From: Thiomonas sp.
GTDB lineage: Bacteria > Pseudomonadota > Gammaproteobacteria > Burkholderiales > Burkholderiaceae_C
Direction of reading: 5' to 3'
NCBI GenBank assembly: GCA_028706735.1
Contig: JAQTVS010000235.1
Coordinates: 1-5,185 of the forward strand
Length of the DNA stretch: 5,185 nt
Shown here piece by piece: positions 1 to 5,185 of the stretch (its first letter is position 1; each line of letters starts with the position of its first letter). The notes beneath the pieces were generated by a model. That model searched no databases, was not told where the DNA came from, and saw only the letters and a program-made list of their open reading frames with translations. A program made the position numbers and the translations under genes.

Positions 1-1
1 C

Positions 2-928
2 AAACCCATGCGCGTGGCCGTGGTGCATCCGGTGAATGCAGTCTCCATCCAGGGCGCCATCGACGCGGCCAAGGCCGGGCTGATCGAGCCCGTCTGGATC
101 GGCCCGGAAGCGCGCATCCGCGCCGCAGCGGACGCCGCGGGCATCGACCTCTCGCCCTGGCAACTCATGTCCACCGAGCACAGCCACGCCGCCGCCGCGC
201 TGGCGGTGGAACTGGCGCGCAGCGGCAAGGTGGGCGCGCTGATGAAAGGCGCGCTGCACACCGACGAACTGATGCACGCCGCCTTCGACGCCCAGACCGG
301 CCTGCGCACCGGCCGCCGCGCCAGCCATGTGTTCGTCATCGACGCCCCCGCGGCCGACCGTCTGCTGTTCATCACCGACGCCGCGATCAATATCGACCCC
401 GATCTCGACACCAAGCGCGACATTGCGCAAAACGCCATCGACCTGGCGCAGGCGCTGGGCATCGCCATGCCGCGCATGGCCATTCTGGCGGCGGTGGAAA
501 CGGTCAATGCCAATATGACGGCCACCCTGCACGCCGCCGCGCTGTGCAAGATGGCCGACCGCGGACAGATCACCGGCGCCATCCTCGATGGCCCGCTGGC
601 GTTCGACAACGCGCTGTCACTGGCGGCGGCCAAGACCAAGGGCATCACTTCACCCGTGGCGGGCCAGGCCGACATTCTGCTCACGCCCGATCTGGAATCG
701 GGCAATATGCTGGCCAAGCAGCTCGAATACCTCGGCGGCGCCACCATTGCCGGGCTGGTGATCGGCACCCGCGTGCCCATCATTCTCACCAGCCGCGCCG
801 ACGGGGTGGAAGCGCGGCTGGCGTCCTGCGCCCTGGCCGTGCTGCAACGCCAGGCGCTGCTTCGCGCCGCAGGCCAGATCGACCAGATGATCGACGCCAC
901 CACATCCGGCATAGCGCAGGCCGCCTGA
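2..928 (+). CDS. Phosphate acetyltransferase / phosphate butyryltransferase domain protein, 5' partial
   Basis: This protein transfers an acyl group between CoA and phosphate (acetyl-CoA or butyryl-CoA + Pi to acyl phosphate + CoA) in the cytoplasm, feeding the kinase encoded next. The PTA/PTB fold is visible throughout. Counting from the ATG at 8, there is AVVHPVNA near residue 4, a MKGALHTDELM segment at 79-89, TDAAINIDPDL at 123-133, PRMAILAAVETVN at 155-167, GPLAFDNALS at 195-204, SPVAGQADILL at 215-225 and a C-terminal TSRAD at 261-265. The frame stays open upstream of that ATG (Lys-Pro-Met) and no ribosome binding site is visible, so the true start probably lies outside the window. Many betaproteobacterial relatives carry an N-terminal enoyl-CoA hydratase-like (MaoC) domain before this one, and that is a real possibility here. 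The TSRAD ending looks more like the butyryltransferase/bifunctional subgroup than classical Pta, so acyl-chain specificity is uncertain. The family call is firm; the exact substrate is not. Confidence 0.9.
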   Translation, partial: KPMRVAVVHPVNAVSIQGAIDAAKAGLIEPVWIGPEARIRAAADAAGIDLSPWQLMSTEHSHAAAALAVELARSGKVGALMKGALHTDELMHAAFDAQTGLRTGRRASHVFVIDAPAADRLLFITDAAINIDPDLDTKRDIAQNAIDLAQALGIAMPRMAILAAVETVNANMTATLHAAALCKMADRGQITGAILDGPLAFDNALSLAAAKTKGITSPVAGQADILLTPDLESGNMLAKQLEYLGGATIAGLVIGTRVPIILTSRADGVEARLASCALAVLQRQALLRAAGQIDQMIDATTSGIAQAA

Positions 929-936
929 ACTCCGCC

Positions 937-2124
937 ATGCCCGCCCCCACCCTGCTCTGCCTGAACACCGGCTCGGCCAGCCTGAAATTCGCCCTGTTCA
1001 ATCTGGCCGACTGCGCAGGCCCGCAACTGCCGACGGCGCAACTGCGCGGCGAAATCGACAGCCACGACGGCCAGGCCACGCTGCGCTGGACGGATGCGCA
1101 AGGCCAGTCGCGCCGCACCGCCTCGGCCGAGCCGCGCGGCGACATTCCCGCCGAGGTCGATGCACTGCTCGACACCCTCATCACTCCGGCGGGCTGCGGA
1201 CCGATTGCCGCCGTGGCGCACCGCATCGTGCATGGCGGCACGCGCTTCACCAGTGCGCAGCGCATCAGCGCTGCAGTGCGCGCCGCGCTTGACGACTTGC
1301 GCAGCCTCGCACCGCTGCACCAGGGGCCGGGCCTTGCCGGGGTGGACGCCGCCGCCGCGCGCCTGCCCGCCGTGCCGCAGATCGCCTGCTTCGACACCGC
1401 GTTTCATGCCACGCAAACCGATCTATCCCGCCGCTACGCCATCCCGCGCCAGTGGCATGACAAGGGCTTCAAACGCTACGGCTTTCACGGCCTGTCCTAC
1501 GACGCCATGACCCACAAGCTGCCGCCGCTGCTGGGCGCGCGTGCGCAAGGCGCCGTGGTGGTGGCGCATCTGGGTGGCGGCGCCAGCCTGTGCGGCCTGC
1601 GGCAGCTCCGCAGCGTGAGCACCACCATGGGCTTCACCGCGCTTGACGGCGTGGTCATGTCCACCCGCAGCGGCGCCATCGACCCCGGCCTGGTGCTGCA
1701 CTGGATCACCGAAGAACACCTCGACGCGCAGCAGGTGACCTCCATGCTCTATCACGACAGCGGGCTCAAGGGCGTCTCCGGCATCAGCGGCGATCTGCGC
1801 ACCCTCGAAGCCAGCGCCGAAGCGCATGCGCAGGAGGCCATCGCAGTGTTCGCCGCCAGCGTGGCGCATCACATCGGCGCGCTTGCCGCCGACATCGGCG
1901 GGCTCGAGGCGCTGGTGTTCACCGGCGGCATCGGCACGCACAGCGCGCGCGTGCGGCTGGAGGTATGCAACGCGCTGTCCTGGCTGGGGCTGCGACTCGA
2001 CCCGCTGGCCAACGTCGCCGGGCAGCCTTGCATCACCCACGGCGACAGCCCGGTTCCGGCCTACGCCCTTCCCACCGACGAAGAAGGCATCATGGCGCTG
2101 CAGGCCGCCGCGCTGCTGCGCTGA
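937..2124 (+). CDS. ackA: Acetate kinase (acetate/propionate kinase family)
   Basis: This cytoplasmic enzyme interconverts acetyl phosphate + ADP and acetate + ATP. It is 395 residues long, close to the usual 400. The ATG at 937 is chosen because the conserved LCLNTGSASLKF strand follows directly, as in the family. It lies 8 bases after the upstream stop with no convincing Shine-Dalgarno, so translation is probably coupled to the acyltransferase gene. Comparison from memory with the Methanosarcina thermophila enzyme places the active-site residues at Asn10, Arg96 (in HRIVHGG), His128 (LAPLH), Asp153 (FDTAFH, the proposed catalytic acid), His184 (RYGFHG), Arg244 (STRSG) and a Glu in PTDEE at 379-383. 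FTGGIG at 328-333 is the C-terminal nucleotide-binding loop. Two spots deviate: HLGGG at 211-215 where HLGNG is usual, and STRSG at 242-246 where GTRSG is usual. All main catalytic residues remain, so an active kinase is expected. Propionate or butyrate as substrate cannot be excluded. Confidence 0.95.
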   Translation: MPAPTLLCLNTGSASLKFALFNLADCAGPQLPTAQLRGEIDSHDGQATLRWTDAQGQSRRTASAEPRGDIPAEVDALLDTLITPAGCGPIAAVAHRIVHGGTRFTSAQRISAAVRAALDDLRSLAPLHQGPGLAGVDAAAARLPAVPQIACFDTAFHATQTDLSRRYAIPRQWHDKGFKRYGFHGLSYDAMTHKLPPLLGARAQGAVVVAHLGGGASLCGLRQLRSVSTTMGFTALDGVVMSTRSGAIDPGLVLHWITEEHLDAQQVTSMLYHDSGLKGVSGISGDLRTLEASAEAHAQEAIAVFAASVAHHIGALAADIGGLEALVFTGGIGTHSARVRLEVCNALSWLGLRLDPLANVAGQPCITHGDSPVPAYALPTDEEGIMALQAAALLR

Positions 2125-2169
2125 ATGCGCCCGCCCAACCCTGCCCATCGCCAGACGCGGCATTTTCAC

Positions 2170-2174
2170 AGGAG
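2170..2174 (+). promoter_or_regulatory. Ribosome binding site of the flavoprotein gene
   Basis: AGGAG lies 6 bases before the ATG at 2181 and fixes that start against the longer open frame reaching back to 1965 inside the acetate kinase gene. It sits in the only AT-richer patch of the 56-base gap after acetate kinase (2125-2180). No hairpin followed by a T-run is visible in this gap. I see no confident -35/-10 pair, so read-through from upstream is the simplest reading. Confidence 0.8.
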
Positions 2175-2180
2175 TTTTGT

Positions 2181-3605
2181 ATGGCCCTCTCGTTTCAAAC
2201 CCCGCTCACCCGTCTTCCTGAACAAGTGGACGTGCTCGTGCTTGGCGCCGGCGGCGCCGGGTATCCCGGTGCGTTTTTTCTTGCCAGGGCCGGGTTGTCT
2301 GTGCTGATGGCCGACCCCATCGGAAACCTCGGCGGCGACTGTCTGGCCGAGGGCTGCGTGCCGTCCAAGGCGGTGCGCGAGGCGGCGCTGGTGCGCGGCC
2401 TGGCCGACAAGTTCGACGGTTTCGGCCTGCGTGGCAGCAAACCCGCGGTGGACTGGCCCGCGGTGCTGACGCACAAGGACCGGGTGCAGAACACGCGCTA
2501 TGCGCAGCACGCGGAAGAAATCGCGCAAAGCGGCGTGGCCTTCGTGCAGGGGCGCGGGGTGATCGTCGCGGCCGACCGTGCGCGGATCGTAGCCAGCGAT
2601 GGCGCATCGCGCGAGGTGCGCTTCAGCCACCTGATCCTCGGCACCGGGTCGGCGCCAGCGCGCCTGCCCATTCTCGGCGCGGAACTGGCGCTGACCTCGC
2701 ACGATCTGTTCCGCCTGGGCGCCGGCCTGCCCTTGCCGCGTCATCTCATCGTGATCGGCGGCGGCTATATCGGCGTGGAAACGGCGTCCATGCTGCAGGC
2801 GCTGGGCGTGGAGTGCACCGTGCTGGAGTTTGCGCCGCAGGTGTTGCCCGGGTTCGACGCCGAGCTGGCCGACTTCCTGCACGCCGCGTTGTCACGCCGC
2901 GTGCGCATCGAACTGTCCGCGCAGGTGCTGAGCATCGCGCGGGACGGCGACGGCTTTTATGTGCGCTATAAGCAGGGCAGCGGCGAGAGCAGCGTGCAGG
3001 GCGACGCCGTCCTCATGGCCACCGGCCGCGTGCCGGTGCTGCCAGGCGGCGTGGAGCATCTGGGCCTCACGCTGGAGCGCGGCCATGTGGTGGTCGATGA
3101 AACGCTGCGCACGTCCAACCCGCAGGTCTGGGCGCCCGGCGATGTGAACGGCCGCAGCATGCTGTTCCATTCCGCCGTGCGTCAGAGCCTGGTGGCGGCG
3201 CATTGCATCGCTGCTGGCGGGCAGGCGGTGGACCGCATGCACTTCAGCGCCGTGCCCATGACCGTGTTCACCGAGCCGGAGCTGGCGCACGCCGGCCAGA
3301 CCGCGGCGCAGGCCGAGGCCGCTCTTGGCGCCGGCGCGGTGGCAGTCACCCGCTATGACTACGCGCAGGACTCTCGGGCGCAGATCTACGCCGAGACGCA
3401 GGGCTTCATCAAACTGGTGTTCAGCCGCGCGGACGCCAGGTTGCTGGGTGCGCAGATCGCCGGCATGGACGCGGCGCAGCTCATCGCCCCGCTGGCGCTC
3501 GCGCTGGAGCAGGGGCTGACCGCCGCCGCACTGGCTGACACGGTGTTTCCGCATCCCCTGATCAGCGAAGGCATCAACAAGGCGGCGCGCACGTTCAGGC
3601 CGTAA
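2181..3605 (+). CDS. FAD-dependent NAD(P)-disulfide oxidoreductase, dihydrolipoamide dehydrogenase-like
   Basis: This 474-residue protein has the full class I flavoprotein disulfide reductase layout. The FAD-binding loop GAGGAG is at 22-27, and the redox disulfide Cys54/Cys59 sits in GGDCLAEGCVPSK (51-63). The NAD(P)-binding loop GGGYIGVE is at 193-200, with Glu216 at the end of the next strand, which favours NAD over NADP. ATGR is at 280-283, the second FAD contact PGDV at 319-322, and the C-terminal dimerisation domain starts near 355. His458 and Glu463 in FPHPLISE form the usual catalytic dyad. It would transfer electrons between NAD(H) and a thiol/disulfide partner via FAD in the cytoplasm. 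There is no lipoyl domain, no mercury-binding N-terminal domain and no visible C-terminal Cys pair, so a mercuric reductase role is unlikely. No E1 or E2 genes of a 2-oxoacid dehydrogenase lie in the window. Motifs GGDCLAEGC and FHSAVRQS differ from textbook lipoamide dehydrogenase, suggesting a side branch with unknown substrate. Family certain; specific function open. Confidence 0.9.
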   Translation: MALSFQTPLTRLPEQVDVLVLGAGGAGYPGAFFLARAGLSVLMADPIGNLGGDCLAEGCVPSKAVREAALVRGLADKFDGFGLRGSKPAVDWPAVLTHKDRVQNTRYAQHAEEIAQSGVAFVQGRGVIVAADRARIVASDGASREVRFSHLILGTGSAPARLPILGAELALTSHDLFRLGAGLPLPRHLIVIGGGYIGVETASMLQALGVECTVLEFAPQVLPGFDAELADFLHAALSRRVRIELSAQVLSIARDGDGFYVRYKQGSGESSVQGDAVLMATGRVPVLPGGVEHLGLTLERGHVVVDETLRTSNPQVWAPGDVNGRSMLFHSAVRQSLVAAHCIAAGGQAVDRMHFSAVPMTVFTEPELAHAGQTAAQAEAALGAGAVAVTRYDYAQDSRAQIYAETQGFIKLVFSRADARLLGAQIAGMDAAQLIAPLALALEQGLTAAALADTVFPHPLISEGINKAARTFRP

Positions 3606-3614
3606 GGCCAGACC

Positions 3615-3620
3615 AAGGAG
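3615..3620 (+). promoter_or_regulatory. Ribosome binding site of the P-type ATPase gene
   Basis: AAGGAG lies 6 bases before the ATG at 3627, inside the 21-base gap after the flavoprotein stop. The same 6-base spacing is used by the preceding gene. The short gap leaves little room for a separate promoter, so the ATPase is probably co-transcribed with the flavoprotein gene. Confidence 0.85.
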
Positions 3621-3626
3621 CACAAC

Positions 3627-5185
3627 ATGGTCACTCCCACAAGCGCCGCTCCGCCGCAAGCCGCGGCCCAGCCAACGCAGGCCAGCGATCTGCCGCCAAC
3701 CGATCCAGCCCAGGGCTTGAGCGCCGCCGAAGCCGCGGCGCGGCTGGCCCGCTTCGGCCCCAATGCCATTGCCGAGCAGACCGTCCCGGCGTGGCGGCAA
3801 TTGCTGGTCAAGTTCTGGGCGCCGGTGCCGTGGATGCTCGAAGCCGTCATCGTGCTGCAAGTGCTGCTCGGGCGCGGGCTGGAAGCGCTGGTGATCGCGG
3901 TGCTGCTGGTGTTCAACGCGGTGGTCGCCTTTGTGCAGGAGCAGCGCGCCAAGGACGCGTTGGCGTTGCTGCGCAAGCAGTTGCACGTCAACGCGCGTGT
4001 GCTGCGCGACGCACAGTGGCGGCAGATTCCTGCCGAACAGGTGGCGCCGGGCGATGTGGTGCACATCCGCGCGGGCGACATCGTCCCGGCCGATCTGCTG
4101 CTGTTCGACGGCGCGGTGTCGCTCGATCAGGCCGCGCTCACCGGCGAATCGCTGCCGGTGGACGCGGGCGCGGGCAAGCCGGCCTATACCGGCGCCATCG
4201 TGCGCCAGGGCGAGGCCAGCGGCACGGTCACCGCCACGGGCGCGCACACGTTTTTCGGGCGCACCGCCGAACTGGTGCGAACCTCCAGCGCGCCCAGCCA
4301 TATGCAGCGCACCATCTTCGCCATCGTCAAGCGGCTGGTGGTGTTTGACGCCGTGCTGGTGGCGCTGGTCATCGGCTTTGCGCTGTGGCATCACCTGCCG
4401 CTGCTCGATACCGCAGTGTTCGCGCTCATGCTGCTGGTGGCCTCGGTGCCAGTGGCCCTGCCCGCCACCTACACCCTGGCGACCGCCGTGAGCAGCCAGT
4501 GGCTGGCGCATCAGGGCGTGCTGGTCACGCGCCTGCCTGCGGTGGAAGAGGCCGCAGCGATGGACACCCTGGTCTCCGACAAAACCGGCACGCTGACGCA
4601 GAACAGCCTGCGCTACGCCGGGGCGGTTGCGCTCGCGCCGGGCGCGGATGAAAACGCCGTGCTGCGCGCCGCCGCGCTGGCCAGCGACGCCGCCACGCAA
4701 GACCCGCTGGATCTGGCCGTGCTCGCCCCGGCGCGCGAACGCGGGCTGCTGGACAGCGCCCCGGCGCGCACCGACTTCCATCCCTTCGACCCCGCAACCC
4801 GGCGCAGCGAGGGCCTCTACACCGTGGACGGCCAGCCCTGGCGTGCGGTGAAAGGCGCGGCCACCATCATCGGCCCCTTGTGCCATCTCGACGCCGCGCA
4901 GCAGACCGCGCTCGACGCGGCGGAAAAACAGCTCGCCGCCAGCGGCGCGCGCGTGCTCGCGGTGGCGGCGGGCGCGGGCGACGCGCTGCAATTGCTCGGC
5001 GTGGCCGGCCTGTCCGATCCGCCCCGCCCCGACGCCGCCGATCTCATCGCCCAGATCAAACAACTCGGCATGCGCGTGTGCATGGCCACCGGCGACGCCG
5101 AGGAAACCGCCCGCGCCATCGGCGCCCAGCTCGGCCTGGGCACGCGCGTGTGCCACATCCCGCCGGGCGCTGCGCTCGATCCGGC
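3627..5185 (+). CDS. Plasma-membrane proton-efflux P-type ATPase (type IIIA), 3' partial
   Basis: This inner-membrane pump couples ATP hydrolysis to cation export, most likely H+. The frame runs open to the right edge, giving 519 residues of an expected 750 to 900. In order: a Pro/Ala/Gln-rich N-terminus (1-30), a cation-ATPase N-terminal segment (about 30-62), M1 and M2 (about 65-104), and the actuator domain with LTGES at 171-175. M3 (about 234-254) and M4 with PVALP at 275-279 follow. The phosphorylation motif DKTGTLT has Asp318 as the phospho-acceptor. The nucleotide-binding domain has FDP at 387-389 and KGA at 409-411, then DPPRPDA at 464-470 and ATGD at 487-490 in the P domain. PVALP, the compact nucleotide domain and DPPR fit the plant/fungal H+-ATPase group and not Ca2+, Na+/K+ or heavy-metal pumps (no CPC motif in M4). 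Asn97 in M2 aligns by eye with the gating Asn106 of plant AHA2. The M5-M10 region, with the key Asp of M6, is outside the window, so ion specificity is not fully shown. The start is supported by AAGGAG 6 bases upstream. Confidence 0.93.
   Translation, partial: MVTPTSAAPPQAAAQPTQASDLPPTDPAQGLSAAEAAARLARFGPNAIAEQTVPAWRQLLVKFWAPVPWMLEAVIVLQVLLGRGLEALVIAVLLVFNAVVAFVQEQRAKDALALLRKQLHVNARVLRDAQWRQIPAEQVAPGDVVHIRAGDIVPADLLLFDGAVSLDQAALTGESLPVDAGAGKPAYTGAIVRQGEASGTVTATGAHTFFGRTAELVRTSSAPSHMQRTIFAIVKRLVVFDAVLVALVIGFALWHHLPLLDTAVFALMLLVASVPVALPATYTLATAVSSQWLAHQGVLVTRLPAVEEAAAMDTLVSDKTGTLTQNSLRYAGAVALAPGADENAVLRAAALASDAATQDPLDLAVLAPARERGLLDSAPARTDFHPFDPATRRSEGLYTVDGQPWRAVKGAATIIGPLCHLDAAQQTALDAAEKQLAASGARVLAVAAGAGDALQLLGVAGLSDPPRPDAADLIAQIKQLGMRVCMATGDAEETARAIGAQLGLGTRVCHIPPGAALDP

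Noticed and set aside
544..936. A 5' extension of the acetate kinase frame through the acyltransferase gene.
   Set aside because: The extension is Arg/His-rich and non-homologous, and overlaps a real gene. The family N-terminus begins right after the ATG at 937.
1423..2169. A 248-codon open frame on the - strand opposite acetate kinase.
   Set aside because: It has the same antisense-shadow composition and no motif, and it lies entirely opposite a well-supported kinase gene.
2125..2307. A small open frame starting with ATG directly after the acetate kinase stop.
   Set aside because: It overlaps the start of the flavoprotein in another frame, has no ribosome binding site of its own, and its product has no recognisable features.
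2181..3605. Mercuric reductase as the function of the flavoprotein.
   Set aside because: It lacks the N-terminal heavy-metal-binding domain and the C-terminal Cys pair needed for Hg(II) handling, and no mer genes are nearby.
3598..3609. GGCC-GTAA-GGCC inverted repeat at the flavoprotein stop codon, considered as a terminator.
   Set aside because: The stem is only 4 base pairs, there is no T-run after it, and it sits just before the ATPase ribosome binding site. Such short GGCC pairs are expected by chance in GC-rich DNA.
3791..4348. Open frames in other + strand frames inside the ATPase region (also 3931-4491).
   Set aside because: They are Ala/Arg-rich or Arg/Ser/Cys-rich shadows without motifs. 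The frame starting at 3627 reads continuously through all P-type ATPase signatures to the right edge.
2892..5156. A 754-codon open frame on the - strand opposite the flavoprotein end and the ATPase.
   Set aside because: Its product is a low-complexity mix rich in His, Gln, Arg, Gly and Ala with no recognisable domain, as expected for the reverse complement of high-GC coding DNA. The + strand frames here carry full family motifs (DKTGTLT, TGES, HPLISE).

Overview
The window is 5,185 bases of GC-rich DNA (roughly two thirds G+C by eye) with four genes, all on the + strand and tightly packed. High GC, dense packing, and an acetate kinase and phosphotransacetylase of the type common in Burkholderiales suggest a betaproteobacterium. 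The added proton-pumping P-type ATPase would suit an acid-tolerant member such as a Thiomonas-like organism. That genus guess is weak and rests on gene content, not on any marker gene.

Layout: (1) 2-928, the phosphate acetyl/butyryltransferase catalytic domain. Its frame is open at the left edge, so the gene probably starts upstream. (2) 937-2124, a complete acetate kinase beginning 8 bases after the previous stop. (3) 2181-3605, a complete FAD-dependent pyridine nucleotide-disulfide oxidoreductase of the dihydrolipoamide dehydrogenase/mercuric reductase fold, 56 bases downstream and with a clear ribosome binding site. (4) 3627-5185, a type IIIA (H+-efflux) P-type ATPase, 21 bases after the flavoprotein, with its own ribosome binding site. 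It is cut by the right edge after 519 residues. No gap exceeds 56 bases, and no factor-independent terminator is visible between genes, so a single transcript is plausible.

How they could work together: the first two genes form the classic route acyl-CoA + Pi to acyl phosphate, then acyl phosphate + ADP to acid + ATP. This makes ATP and a weak acid or, in reverse, activates acetate. The ATPase would use ATP to expel protons. The flavoprotein would handle NAD(H)-linked disulfide or related redox chemistry, but its substrate cannot be read from the sequence. A link between weak-acid metabolism and proton export is inference from gene order only.

I found no RNA genes, mobile elements, CRISPR arrays or notable repeats. 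Long open frames on the opposite strand are GC-driven shadows. The window looks like ordinary metabolic genes in a somewhat unusual neighbourhood. I do not see support for a new biological system, but a few sequence deviations are listed for checking.
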